NCBI GenBank assembly: GCA_009911065.1
Contig: QXWR01000006.1
Span: 62,001 to 126,000, forward strand
DNA from: Clostridiaceae bacterium
Lineage (GTDB): Bacteria > Bacillota > Clostridia > Lachnospirales > Lachnospiraceae
Direction of reading: 5' to 3'
DNA: 64,000 bases
Of the stretch, positions 17,244-26,588 are shown piece by piece (position 1 is the stretch's first letter; each line of letters starts with the position of its first letter). Made by a program: the position numbers and the translations under genes. The notes beneath the pieces are model-generated. The model did no database searches. It was given only the letters and a program-made list of their open reading frames with translations, and was not told the DNA's origin.

Positions 17244-17401
17244 TTGGTGATTTACCTTTCTTCTGGTTTGGTGAGTTTGGAAAATGGTCTGATTTTGGTA
17301 TTATCCTATTGAATTTACATGGTCTTCGAAATATAATAACTACTGAAAATAATCGATGACTACTAATCTCAAGGCGTTCTCATCCGTTTATATAATAAGG
17401 G

Positions 17402-17632
17402 GTGGTTTTAATTAGAAATATTTTAAAACAATTCTATAGAAAAATCAATGGCACTTTGGAAACTTTTGACCGGATTATTATGAATGGCTATATTCGGCCT
17501 CTTCCTAGTATAACTCTCCCTTGCGCTCTCGGGAAAGCAGACCAGCGAAATGTAAGGTTATTTAAATCGAGTTGTACTAGCTTCCGGCTGTTTCTTTACT
17601 ACCTCATTTGGCTTTTACCAGACACACTCTAG
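17402..17632 (+). pseudogene. possible transposase-type remnant
   Basis: An open frame reading RNILKQFYRKINGTLETFDR IIMNGYIRPL, then unrelated residues, then LFLYYLIW before the stop. The 'TLETFDRIIMNGYI' opening resembles the N-terminus of a family of mobile-element proteins I have seen in gut Firmicutes, with an internal deletion. No inverted repeats were found. The rest of the stretch 17244-17708 holds no gene. Confidence 0.3.
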
Positions 17633-17708
17633 GGTTTTGGACAAAAGGAACGAAAAGGAAAGAAATTTTATTTGGAAGAAAATATAATAGAATTGGAGAT
17701 TATGAAGT

Positions 17709-18494
17709 ATGCAAATACGAACTCGAATACAAATGTTTGAGAAAAGAGCAGATTTTATGGAAGGACTAAATGTGTATATTTCACCTGTTGATCCAGATTG
17801 GATGGGAAGATTAATTCCCCCCGAAGCTGAAGATTTAGCAGACTTACAGACATATTTAGAAATGCAGAGAGAAAATCCAAAAGTACCAGAGTCTTATTTA
17901 AAATTTGCATGTTATGCGGCTGAAGGCGATGGAGGACTTTTATCTGATGTTTTACTTGGGGATTTTTGTTTAGCTAGACTGCCAGAAGTAACAGAAAATG
18001 TATGTGATGATATGCCTAATGACAAGCTTTTGATTTTTTGGAATGAGATGGGGGTACTATATTTTATAGATTTAAAAAATGGCGGAAAAATATCTGATGA
18101 AGGAGGTTTTTATTTTAGTTCATCGTTTGAAAATCTTTTATTTCAATGTGCTGTGAAAAAGTTTGAAGAAAGATATTTTTCTGCGTATGTTGGATTTGGA
18201 TATAAAAGATTATTATCTTTTGACCAAAGAAAAGTATTAGATATTACAATAAAAGAGTTTATCCAAAGAAATCAAATGAAGACAGTTTGGTTTAATGATG
18301 AATATTTTCTTTTTGCATACAACCAAGAGTATTCATTTTGGATAACACAAGAGGAATGTTATGAAGAAAAAGTAGCTGTGGGAGGGATTTTTTATGGTAA
18401 TGACATGAATAAGATACAGAAAGAATTACTGCCACAGATTGGCGCGGTAGCAAGTTACATAAAAGAGGGAGATCAACTTAAAAGAGTCGATTAA
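17709..18494 (+). CDS. SUKH-like (SMI1/KNR4) immunity-type protein
   Basis: 261 residues. VPESYLKFACYAAEGDGG fits the 'P.SY..F....GGG' signature of the SUKH superfamily, widespread as immunity proteins against polymorphic nuclease toxins and contact-dependent inhibition. No secretion signal. A GGAGATT site lies upstream. Neighbouring small genes at 18562 and 19167 run in the same direction. No cognate toxin is in the window, suggesting an orphan immunity cassette. Family call is moderate. Confidence 0.5.
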   Translation: MQIRTRIQMFEKRADFMEGLNVYISPVDPDWMGRLIPPEAEDLADLQTYLEMQRENPKVPESYLKFACYAAEGDGGLLSDVLLGDFCLARLPEVTENVCDDMPNDKLLIFWNEMGVLYFIDLKNGGKISDEGGFYFSSSFENLLFQCAVKKFEERYFSAYVGFGYKRLLSFDQRKVLDITIKEFIQRNQMKTVWFNDEYFLFAYNQEYSFWITQEECYEEKVAVGGIFYGNDMNKIQKELLPQIGAVASYIKEGDQLKRVD

Positions 18495-18561
18495 CTGGTT
18501 GTATTAGTTTAACTCTTACCAGTTTGTATCTGATTATAAATAATTCATGTAAAGGAGTCAA

Positions 18562-19023
18562 ATGTATTTTGAACAGGCACTAACCAGAATAAACAATATT
18601 GATTGGGATAAAGTTGGTACAAATATATCGGACGAAAATGGTGATTTAGGAGTGATGTTTTTATCTAGGTTAGCTGATTTTTATAGTGAAACATTATTGA
18701 AACCATACCCTCCAATAGTTTCTGATATAGCCATGTTAATGGGGGATAAAAGAGAGGTAAGCTTTGAGGAATACTACAATGATAAAACAAAAAAATTTCT
18801 ATGTCAGACACAATATCAAAGCAAAATAGTTGAATACTATTTAAAATTATCCCAATTAGCAGATCGTAATCCTGAAGTGGAAAAATATATAAAGGTGTAT
18901 GAACCATTGATTGAAATATTTGAGCAGGGAGGTTCTTTTTTGCTTAGATATGAGGGGCTGGAAATAAAGGATATTTGTTTTATACCATTATATACGTGGT
19001 TTGACAAATTTAAGAAAAGTTGA
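18562..19023 (+). CDS. hypothetical protein in immunity-type array
   Basis: 153 residues from ATG 18562 with AAAGGAG upstream. Helical, soluble: YSETLLKPYPPIVSDIAMLM, YLKLSQLADRNPEVEKYIKV. No catalytic motif. It lies between two SUKH-like genes, all on the same strand with short gaps, which supports a shared role as immunity proteins; direct evidence is lacking. Confidence 0.5.
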   Translation: MYFEQALTRINNIDWDKVGTNISDENGDLGVMFLSRLADFYSETLLKPYPPIVSDIAMLMGDKREVSFEEYYNDKTKKFLCQTQYQSKIVEYYLKLSQLADRNPEVEKYIKVYEPLIEIFEQGGSFLLRYEGLEIKDICFIPLYTWFDKFKKS

Positions 19024-19166
19024 AAACAAAATGGAAAGGAATTGAAAGATATAAAATTAACATCTTAAAAAAATATGAGCTACTATTGTGAAAATGAGGC
19101 TGTTATTTGGATGATTTGCGAAAGGATATGCAGATGTACCATATAATTATAGAAGGAGTGATTATA

Positions 19167-19637
19167 ATGACTATACAAGAAGATACGATTGTTCAACCAA
19201 TACCAACGGACGTATTAATAGCAAAAAAAGAGGACGTGTGGCGAATAAAATTACCGATGGATTTTAAAGAATTTATTGTAACTAATAATGGCGGAATACC
19301 GAATGAAAAATCATTTCATTGTAATGAACGTAATTATTCTATCACAAGATTTCTGTGTATTTTAGAAGATGTTAAAGAAAATCCAAACGGTTGGTATGAT
19401 ATTAGTGTTGTGGAAAGTATAATCGGAGAGCGCTTAACAGATAATGAAGATTTAATTGGGGTAGAAGTTTTGCCTATAGCAGAGTTGTTTGCAAAAGATT
19501 ATGTGTGTTTAGATTATAGAGAAAATAAAGAAAACCCATTCATATGTTTATGGAGTGATTCAGAATCTGGTGATTTTGATCCTGTAACATATAAAGTGGC
19601 CGATACTTTTTCAGAATTTATTGCAATGTTAAAATGA
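19167..19637 (+). CDS. SMI1/KNR4 (SUKH) family protein
   Basis: 156 residues from ATG 19167, set by AAGGAG 8-9 nt upstream; an in-frame opening at 19107 has no ribosome site. WRIKLPMDFKEFIVTNNGGI is the SUKH core (P..F..F....NGG), and PIAELFAKDYVCLDYRENKE and PFICLWSDSESGDFDPVTYK match its later strands. Such proteins neutralise toxins in bacterial polymorphic-toxin systems and act as orphan defences. Ends facing the Rpn remnant. Confidence 0.75.
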   Translation: MTIQEDTIVQPIPTDVLIAKKEDVWRIKLPMDFKEFIVTNNGGIPNEKSFHCNERNYSITRFLCILEDVKENPNGWYDISVVESIIGERLTDNEDLIGVEVLPIAELFAKDYVCLDYRENKENPFICLWSDSESGDFDPVTYKVADTFSEFIAMLK

Positions 19638-20057
19638 TTTGTGAAATTTAAAAAGATTATTGCCAGTTTGAATTTCTACATTTATGAGAGAGCCGTCTTC
19701 CATCTCAGCGAGAAGATCCATAATCAGAAGGGTTTCCCCGTGAAACACAAGGTCTTCATTTGGCAGGATGTGAAGTACTTTGACAGTTAATCCTAAAATG
19801 CTGGAAATGAATCTGGAAAGGCGGTCTGGATGAACATCTGGATGAAAGATTTTTTTGAAAAGTATTCCAAAAAGACTGAGACGATTGGTGAGATATTCAC
19901 CAGAACTTCTGAATGAATCCGATGACGGAAGTAGAGCATAAAATGTCAAAATTTTCAAGAAACTTTTTTGATGGCGGTTACGATTCAGAATGGGTATATA
20001 AGATGATATTTGCATCAATCCCAAACGGAGCAGAAGAAAAACATGCTTGTACTTCAA
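19629..20057 (-). pseudogene. Rpn/PD-(D/E)XK transposase-type nuclease fragment
   Basis: The stretch FKKIFHPDVHPDRLSRFISS and LLIMDLLAEMEDGSLINVEI is diagnostic of the PD-(D/E)XK 'Rpn' nuclease family (the D and E-x-Q catalytic region). The N-terminal part is degenerate, and the protein ends right after the VEIQ motif, losing more than half of the usual length of about 300 residues. A complete relative is at 35695. Confidence 0.6.
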
Positions 20058-20125
20058 GATGAATACAACGAAGTACTTCTAATCGCACCTATCTGCTTCT
20101 GCTCATTGGGATGTACCATTTTCTT

Positions 20126-22195
20126 TTATTCAATATCCGTCATTAATTCTAATACAGTGTCAAATCCCTTTTTCACTGCTATCTGAACAGGGGTTTCGCC
20201 TTGATTATTGGGTTGATTATAGTTGGCGCCTTTTTTGATCAGGTAGCGTGCTAACCCTGCGTCGCCAGAATCCAGGGAATAATACAAGGCAGCATTCCCC
20301 TCATTATCGGTTAGATTGATATTAGCGCCTGCTTGAATCAGCACTTTGATTGTATCTTTGTTAGAATGATCGGCAGCATACATCAAAGCGGTCATTCCGT
20401 TATGATCTGTGCGGTTTACATCCACGCCTCGTTTGATTAACATGGGAAGAAGCTCTTTGGCCGTGGAATGGTTTAAAAGCTGTATCTGCATCAATGGAGT
20501 CATGCCGTTTTCTCCTGGCAAATCCAGATTTTTCAGTTCATTTAGGACATTCAACCGCTGTTGGGATGTAAGGCCATCTCCCAGTATTTGATTGGTCAAT
20601 GCACATGCACAGTGAGCTGGTGTCTCTCCCTTTGCATTTTTCAAAGTGTCGTCTGCGCCAGCGGCCATTAAAAGTTTTACGATTTCCCATTGGCCATATT
20701 TACATGCCACGTGAAGAGGTGTGGTTCCGGATTCTGCCGGTGCATCTTCCATAAGATTTACATCCACCCCTTTTTCAATCATTACTTCCAACATCCCTTT
20801 ATGTCCGTTTTGTGCCGCTAGATGGATAGCGGCCATGCCCCGGTTGTTCAGCTCTTCCATGGAATCTTTGGACAAAAGCTTTGCCGCTTCCTGAAAGTCA
20901 TCCATATCGTTCTCTGATTTCAGGGAATGTTGTTTGTTGGAAGCGATTTGATTCGCTGGTGTTTGTCCCCGGATAATGCCTGTATCCATATCTACCCCTA
21001 AATCCATCAGTTTTTGAATTATATTGGTCCTCCCATAGCGGATGGCAAGACATTCATCCCGCAGACAAATGATATTGCCATTATAGTGGAGCGGCATGGT
21101 AAAATCAAGCCCAGCATTTTTGCATGCGTCCAGGACCCGGAATTTCGGATCGGATATCAGAGCGTTGTGGAAAATGTTTGTCACATATCCCAGCTCGTCA
21201 TCGTCATCCACATCTACCTGTTTAATGAGCTTTTCGGTCAGATACAGCGCAAGAGCGATGCCATCCTGGTCGTCATCCGAACGGCTGCAGAATGCATTGC
21301 TGGTAATCCGGCTTAATTCGTCCATGTCCATAAAAGTATCATCCATTGGCGTTGCCCCACAGTCTGCCAGAGCAAGACAGATTCCCTTATTATTCCAGTT
21401 ATGGGAATGCTGTATGGGAGTAATGCCTTTTTTATTTGGAATGTGGACCAGCTCTTTATGTCGGTTCATCAGTTGGAGAGCAGCTGTAAAATGACCATTT
21501 ATTAAGGACAGCATTAATAGGGAATTGCCATTTTCGTCTCTGTAATCGGTGTCAGCTCCTTTATCCAGAAAAACCTCTGTGAGAGGCCAGGTGGATTCAG
21601 AGCAGTAGGGGGTACATAGAAGACGTGTCAAAGGTGTAAATCCGTTCTCATCCTTTTGGTTGATGTCACAGGTTAATATCCGGGCAATGGATTCTCGCTG
21701 CAAGGCTGTCTTATGTGCATAGCGATCTACCAGCTCCTCAAATCGGGGATAGACCAGGAAATGGTAAGCATTCATGCCACGTTTGTCAGACTGGCTGTCC
21801 TCTGCCCCGTAATCCAGCAAAAGTTTGACCATGGAAAGATTTCCCCGGCAGCAGGCCAGCAAAAAAGGGGTAAGGCCATTACCGTTCTGGTCCGGAAGAT
21901 TCAGGTCTTTTTCGTCTATTTTTTTCTCGTCCAGCATTTTTTTCACCGCATCATAAAAATTGTGCCAGACCAGAAGGTGAAACAGGGAGAGACCATAAGT
22001 ACCCACAGGCGCCAGTAAAGTTTCTTTCGGGCATTCTGCAAGAATGCTTTCAGCGTCCGCGACGGTTTTTGGGGGAAAGATGGTGTACCAGTATAAACTT
22101 TTTTCAAAATCATCTTCCCACCAGGGAATGAATTGGCTTTGGTTTGTTCTTTGTGAGGATGTGACCAGCAAATCGGTAAGTTCTTTTATATTCAT
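20126..22195 (-). CDS. ankyrin-repeat protein
   Basis: 689 residues. At least a dozen ankyrin repeats of about 33 residues are readable, e.g. NGLTPFLLACCRGNLSMVKL, GMAAIHLAAQNGHKGMLEVM, GTTPLHVACKYGQWEIVKLL, NGMTALMYAADHSNKDTIKV. No signal peptide or catalytic domain; residues 1-60 are a non-repeat head. Expected to be a cytosolic protein-binding scaffold. It is transcribed divergently from the TPR/ankyrin/tatD operon, with about 235 nt of shared upstream DNA, so the two ankyrin genes may be co-regulated paralogues. Confidence 0.85.
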   Translation of the reverse strand: MNIKELTDLLVTSSQRTNQSQFIPWWEDDFEKSLYWYTIFPPKTVADAESILAECPKETLLAPVGTYGLSLFHLLVWHNFYDAVKKMLDEKKIDEKDLNLPDQNGNGLTPFLLACCRGNLSMVKLLLDYGAEDSQSDKRGMNAYHFLVYPRFEELVDRYAHKTALQRESIARILTCDINQKDENGFTPLTRLLCTPYCSESTWPLTEVFLDKGADTDYRDENGNSLLMLSLINGHFTAALQLMNRHKELVHIPNKKGITPIQHSHNWNNKGICLALADCGATPMDDTFMDMDELSRITSNAFCSRSDDDQDGIALALYLTEKLIKQVDVDDDDELGYVTNIFHNALISDPKFRVLDACKNAGLDFTMPLHYNGNIICLRDECLAIRYGRTNIIQKLMDLGVDMDTGIIRGQTPANQIASNKQHSLKSENDMDDFQEAAKLLSKDSMEELNNRGMAAIHLAAQNGHKGMLEVMIEKGVDVNLMEDAPAESGTTPLHVACKYGQWEIVKLLMAAGADDTLKNAKGETPAHCACALTNQILGDGLTSQQRLNVLNELKNLDLPGENGMTPLMQIQLLNHSTAKELLPMLIKRGVDVNRTDHNGMTALMYAADHSNKDTIKVLIQAGANINLTDNEGNAALYYSLDSGDAGLARYLIKKGANYNQPNNQGETPVQIAVKKGFDTVLELMTDIE

Positions 22196-22430
22196 AAACA
22201 GCTCCTTTGTATGGGATAAATTGAATGATTATATGGATAAGATTATACCACAGAAACCAGAAGAATGGTAGGACATTGCGACGTGAAAAGAGAACCCGTG
22301 AATCGCCTTTTCTCTCACCAGAAGATTTTTGGCGTAAAGGGTTGTGCTTGACTTGTAAGATGGAAGGCGATAGAATAAGAAAAGATTTGGTTTTGTATGG
22401 AGTTAGGGTGTAAATGCAGTGGGAGGAACT

Positions 22431-22907
22431 ATGGAGTTTTTAGGAAAAGGAAGAGAGGTTTCTGGCAATGGACAAGCGGAAGAATGCTTGTACCGAGGGC
22501 TGGCCTGCGGGGACTTGCCGGCAGCATGGCTGACGGTCCGGCTGCTTATGGAAAAACGAAAAACGGAAGCGCTCTCTTATGCAACCGGATTTAACTGCGG
22601 ACTTTGTCTGTATCAGATGGGAGAATATGAGAAAGCCCTTGGGGAGCTGAAGCTTGCAGAGCAGTCTTTGGGAAATCCGTCTGATTTTGAACTGACCGAG
22701 CGGAAACGGTTTATACAGGTACTGTCTGACCGGGGAAATGGAGTTGGACTGCTTCCTCTGGACCCAAATGGAGGAAAACATCTGGAACGTTATGGTCTCA
22801 TTCGGATTAAATGGCTGACGGCTCTTTGCCTTCTTAAACTTGGCCGTCAGCAGGAGGCTGCGTCAATCGTCAGGTTCTTAGGACAATATCAGATGGAATT
22901 ATCATAA
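22431..22907 (+). CDS. TPR-like protein
   Basis: 158 residues from ATG 22431 with GGGAGG immediately upstream; GTG 22419 is less likely since it overlaps that site. Helical repeats of TPR type are visible (NCGLCLYQMGEYEKALGELK, WLTALCLLKLGRQQEAASIV). No enzyme motif. It precedes the ankyrin gene by about 35 nt and appears to start an operon with the ankyrin gene and tatD. Partner-binding role inferred from fold only. Confidence 0.6.
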   Translation: MEFLGKGREVSGNGQAEECLYRGLACGDLPAAWLTVRLLMEKRKTEALSYATGFNCGLCLYQMGEYEKALGELKLAEQSLGNPSDFELTERKRFIQVLSDRGNGVGLLPLDPNGGKHLERYGLIRIKWLTALCLLKLGRQQEAASIVRFLGQYQMELS

Positions 22908-22941
22908 AAAAGCAATATTATAAAAGGGAAGGAAGAAATCA

Positions 22942-23922
22942 ATGCAGCTTGACAATCTGTTTTTAGAGGCATGTAAAAATAACCGAAAAAGTGTTGTGCA
23001 GACTTTTTTAAAACGGGGTGGAATTGACGTTAATAAGCGGGATGAATCTGGCAATACGCCTCTTATTTATGCATGCATGAAAAATGCCAGGGATTTGGTA
23101 AAAATATTGTTGGAAAATGGAGCGGATGCCAATTTGGGCAATCAGAGCAATCTTATGCCTTTACATTTTGCGGCAGAGAGGGGAAACTTTGAGATTATTG
23201 CTTTATTGACCGGGGCAGAAGCAGATGTGAACTGCACGGACAAGGATGGGGTGACGCCTTTGATGGTGATGGCGCAGCATGGCAAGACGGATGCTGCTTT
23301 GAAGTTTATTCAAAACCCGGAGATTGACAGGACAATAAAGGACCATGACAATCGTATGGCGATTGATTATGCCACGTCTTCTGGCCTGCGGGAACTGGTA
23401 AAGGCTCTTTCTGTGACAGAGGAACACACGGACTCTTATGGCAACACAACCCTTCATCATGCCTGCTGGAATGAGCAGGGAGAAGTGGTTAAGGTGCTTA
23501 TTCAAAATCATAAGGACAGTGTACATAAATTAAATGATGACGGAGAATCTCCGCTGATGCTGGCAGTGAAAAAATCCAATCTTGTCATCACCGAGCTTCT
23601 CCTTGAGGCAGGCGCAAAACCGGAATGTGCGGATTTAAACGGCGTTATGCCGCTGCATATTGCTGCTGGAAATGGAGATTTGTTTGTGGCAAAGGCGCTG
23701 ATGAAAGCCGGAGCAGGGGTGGATGAAAAAACCGGAGAGGGCCAGACTCCGCTGATTGTTGCGGCACGAAACGGCAGGAATGATTTTACAGCCATGCTGA
23801 TTGAAAACGGTGCAGATGTGAATGTGGTGGATAATGAACAGCACAGTGCATTGTATTATGCTTCCGAGGCAGGGCTGACCGAGATTGTAGAACAGCTTTT
23901 GATGGCAGGAGCAGAAAACTGA
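22942..23922 (+). CDS. ankyrin-repeat protein
   Basis: 326 residues, almost entirely ankyrin repeats (nine or ten): GNTPLIYACMKNARDLVKIL, NLMPLHFAAERGNFEIIALL, GVMPLHIAAGNGDLFVAKAL, GQTPLIVAARNGRNDFTAML. GGAAGGAAG precedes the ATG. The stop overlaps the tatD start (TGATG at 23920-23924), so the two are translationally coupled. Repeat sequences are like those of the divergent 689-residue protein, suggesting duplication. Cytosolic scaffold; target unknown. Confidence 0.85.
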   Translation: MQLDNLFLEACKNNRKSVVQTFLKRGGIDVNKRDESGNTPLIYACMKNARDLVKILLENGADANLGNQSNLMPLHFAAERGNFEIIALLTGAEADVNCTDKDGVTPLMVMAQHGKTDAALKFIQNPEIDRTIKDHDNRMAIDYATSSGLRELVKALSVTEEHTDSYGNTTLHHACWNEQGEVVKVLIQNHKDSVHKLNDDGESPLMLAVKKSNLVITELLLEAGAKPECADLNGVMPLHIAAGNGDLFVAKALMKAGAGVDEKTGEGQTPLIVAARNGRNDFTAMLIENGADVNVVDNEQHSALYYASEAGLTEIVEQLLMAGAEN

Positions 23923-24749
23923 TGGCTGGATCACATGATTTTTGCGGAAAGAGGGAAAAGGAATTGAACAACATACAATATTATGATATTGGGTTAAATT
24001 TGTTTTGTAAACAGTTTCCCAATCCAGAGGAGATTGTAAAACGGGCGGCACAGGCAGGGGTATGCTGCATTTTGACTGGCACAGACCGCCGTGAGAATCG
24101 ATTGATTGATGAATTTGTAAGGAAGAATGATGTTTTTGGAACAGCAGGGATTCATCCTCACAATGCAGATTCGGCAAGAAAAGAGGATTTTGAAGAGATT
24201 GAGCGGCTTGTTGGGGAAAATAATCGGATTGTGGCGGTGGGAGAGTGCGGGCTTGATTTTGACCGGATGTTTTCTTCAAAGGAGAATCAGATTCGATGTT
24301 TGGAAAAACATATTGTGTTGGCTGAAAAATTAAATAAACCGTTGTTTCTCCATGAGCGGGCGGCTGGGGATGAGTTTGTGCGGAGATTTAAAAAGCATCC
24401 AGAGATCTGTAAAAAGTCTGTGGTCCATTGTTTTACTGGGGATTTAAGGACTTTGGACCAGTATTTGTCCATGGGTTTTTCTATTGGAATTACCGGATGG
24501 ATTTGCGATGACCGAAGAGGAAAAGACCTTAGGGAAGCTGTGAAAATTCTTCCCCTTGACCGGATTTTGATTGAAACGGATGCCCCTTATCTGACGCCTC
24601 GGAATGTGCCAGGACTTTGCAGGGTCAATGTGCCGGAAAATGTTGTGTATGTGGCAAGAGAATTAGCAAAGTACAAAAACATATCCGAGGAAGAGCTGAT
24701 TCTTCATGCAAGAGAGAATACAGAGAGGATTTTCCAAATTGGCCTGTGA
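23922..24749 (+). CDS. tatD: TatD family deoxyribonuclease
   Basis: 275 residues. Of the E. coli TatD type: YDIGLNLFCKQF in place of the usual HxH opening, TGTDRRENRL, GIHPHNAD, AVGECGLDFDR (metal ligand E), VVHCFTGD, GITGWICDDRRG and LIETDAPYLTPR. TatD is a metal-dependent 3'-5' exonuclease on DNA and RNA linked to DNA repair and quality control. The start at 23922 overlaps the ankyrin stop; TTG 23964 is the alternative if the first 14 residues are not translated. A terminator follows at 24811. Confidence 0.88.
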   Translation: MAGSHDFCGKREKELNNIQYYDIGLNLFCKQFPNPEEIVKRAAQAGVCCILTGTDRRENRLIDEFVRKNDVFGTAGIHPHNADSARKEDFEEIERLVGENNRIVAVGECGLDFDRMFSSKENQIRCLEKHIVLAEKLNKPLFLHERAAGDEFVRRFKKHPEICKKSVVHCFTGDLRTLDQYLSMGFSIGITGWICDDRRGKDLREAVKILPLDRILIETDAPYLTPRNVPGLCRVNVPENVVYVARELAKYKNISEEELILHARENTERIFQIGL

Positions 24750-24810
24750 GAAAATGGATTTTGTCATAGGTTGGAACTCTCTGGAAGTAAGTGAAATCAT
24801 CTGGAGATTG

Positions 24811-24836
24811 AGAGACCAGTATAGGTCTCTTTTTCC
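24811..24836 (+). terminator. intrinsic terminator
   Basis: AGAGACC (24811-24817), 6-nt loop, GGTCTCT (24824-24830), then TTTT. Closes the TPR-ankyrin-tatD operon. Confidence 0.8.
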
Positions 24837-24914
24837 GTTTTCGGTACTTTCCCTGTGCTTTTTGTTCTCGACAAGGGAGGGTGCAGTCAGATCATACAGA
24901 AAGGACGAATTACT

Positions 24915-26270
24915 ATGGAACGTGATGTCTTGCAAAAGGAAAACCAAATTACAGAAGGAGTAATCTGGAAACAGATACTTTTGTTCTTTTTTCCGATTCT
25001 GCTGGGAACCTTTTTTCAGCAGCTGTACAATGCGGCGGATGCCATGATTGTAGGCCGTTTTGTGGGGAAGGAGGCTTTGTCTGCAGTGGCAGGCTCTACG
25101 GGAATGCTTACTCAGATGGTGGTGGGGTTTTTTGTGGGGCTTTCTTCCGGTGCTGCAGTGCTGGTTTCCCAGTATTATGGAGCCAGAAAAGAAGAGATGG
25201 TGGGATATGCCGTACATACTTTTTTTGCCTTCAGCATATTGGCAGGAATCGGAATGAGTGTTTTGGGAATTGCCCTTACATCCTGGATGCTGGAGGTTAT
25301 GCAGACTCCTGCAGATGTGATGGAAATGTCCAAGATTTATCTGTGGGTGTATTTTGGCGGTATTGTGGGAAATCTGGTATACAATTCAGGGGCAGCTATT
25401 TTGCGGGCAGTGGGAGATTCCAAACGGCCGCTGTATTTTCTGATTGCCAGTTGTCTGATCAATATTCTGCTGGATTTAATTCTGGTGATTGTGTGCAGGC
25501 TTGGAGTGCTGGGAGCTGCTCTGGCGACCATTTTATCCCAGGCTCTCAGCGCATCTATGGTAGTGGCAGCTCTTATGAGGACAGAGGATATGCATCGGCT
25601 GGAATGGCGCAGGGTTCGTCTGGATAAACGGATGGTGCAGCGAATGATCCGCATTGGGTTTCCTTCCGGACTTCAATCGGTTATGTATGGCCTTTCCAAT
25701 GTTATCATTCAGTCAGCAATCAACTCTCTTGGCACAGATCACGTGGCGGCCTGGGCGGCTTACAGCAAGCTGGATGGTGTGTTCTGGATGATTGTCAGCG
25801 CTTTTGGAATTGCGGCCACTACTTTTGTGGGACAGAATTTTGGGGCGGGAAGAATGGAGCGGGTGAAAAAGGGGGTTCGGAATTGTATGGGAATGACCCT
25901 GGCTTCCTCTGCTTTTATGTCTTTTCTTATTTTTAACTGGGGAATTTATGGATTTGAGCTTTTTGCCACAGACCCCAAAGTGGTTTCCATTGGAATTTCC
26001 ATGGTCCGCTATCTGTCCCCTTTCTATGTTACTTACGTGTCCATTGAAATTTTGTCCGGCGCATTAAGAGGAGTGGGAGATTGCTGGATTCCTATGCTGC
26101 TTTGCTGCGGAGGCGTATGTGTGCTGAGAGTTTTGTGGGTTTTAGTGGCTGTGCCGATGAAAAGAGATATGTATACGATTATGTTCAGCTATCCTCTTAC
26201 CTGGGTTGTCACTACAATCCTGTTTGTAGTTTATTATCTGTTTTTCAGTAAGATGAAAGCCAGATCCTAA
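24915..26270 (+). CDS. MATE family efflux transporter
   Basis: 451 residues from ATG 24915 (MERDVLQKENQITEG) with AAAGGA upstream; earlier codons in the open frame overlap the preceding terminator region. About 12 hydrophobic helices. Family motifs: PILLGTFFQQLYNAADAMIV near the N-terminus and SNVIIQSAINSLGTDHVAAW at the start of the second half, typical of NorM/DinF-like MATE proteins that export cationic drugs or metabolites using a Na+ or H+ gradient. Monocistronic. Confidence 0.88.
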   Translation: MERDVLQKENQITEGVIWKQILLFFFPILLGTFFQQLYNAADAMIVGRFVGKEALSAVAGSTGMLTQMVVGFFVGLSSGAAVLVSQYYGARKEEMVGYAVHTFFAFSILAGIGMSVLGIALTSWMLEVMQTPADVMEMSKIYLWVYFGGIVGNLVYNSGAAILRAVGDSKRPLYFLIASCLINILLDLILVIVCRLGVLGAALATILSQALSASMVVAALMRTEDMHRLEWRRVRLDKRMVQRMIRIGFPSGLQSVMYGLSNVIIQSAINSLGTDHVAAWAAYSKLDGVFWMIVSAFGIAATTFVGQNFGAGRMERVKKGVRNCMGMTLASSAFMSFLIFNWGIYGFELFATDPKVVSIGISMVRYLSPFYVTYVSIEILSGALRGVGDCWIPMLLCCGGVCVLRVLWVLVAVPMKRDMYTIMFSYPLTWVVTTILFVVYYLFFSKMKARS

Positions 26271-26303
26271 AAGGGGGAAGATCATGCAATAGAAATGATA
26301 CCA

Positions 26304-26395
26304 GGGTCAAAAGATCAAAATATGAAAAGGTAGCCTGGTCCGGACGGATCTTGAATGTTTTTGACTTTTGACCCAAACATCATTTTTGACCCAAA
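26304..26395 (+). promoter_or_regulatory. direct and inverted TTTTGACCC repeats
   Basis: TTTTGACCCAAA occurs at 26366-26377 and again at 26384-26395, 18 nt apart. Its inverse GGGTCAAAA is at 26304-26312, so 26304-26320 can pair with about 26358-26374 in an imperfect 17-bp stem. This lies in the 318-nt gap between the MATE and L,D-transpeptidase genes and could be a terminator stem, an operator pair, or both. No other feature is seen in the gap. Confidence 0.4.
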
Positions 26396-26588
26396 TATTA
26401 TAGAAGCGATAACTTGTAAGCAAATGTTAAGAAGACGGACAGAGATTTTTTGTAGATAAGAATTTCCTTTTATGGTAAGCTATGTATAGTGTCAGGAACC
26501 ATGTGAAAACAGAGAAAAGGAGAAGTGTGAGGAGATTTGTCAAAACTTTCACAACTTGTTTGTATCTTGGAAAGGAATGGTGAAAAAT

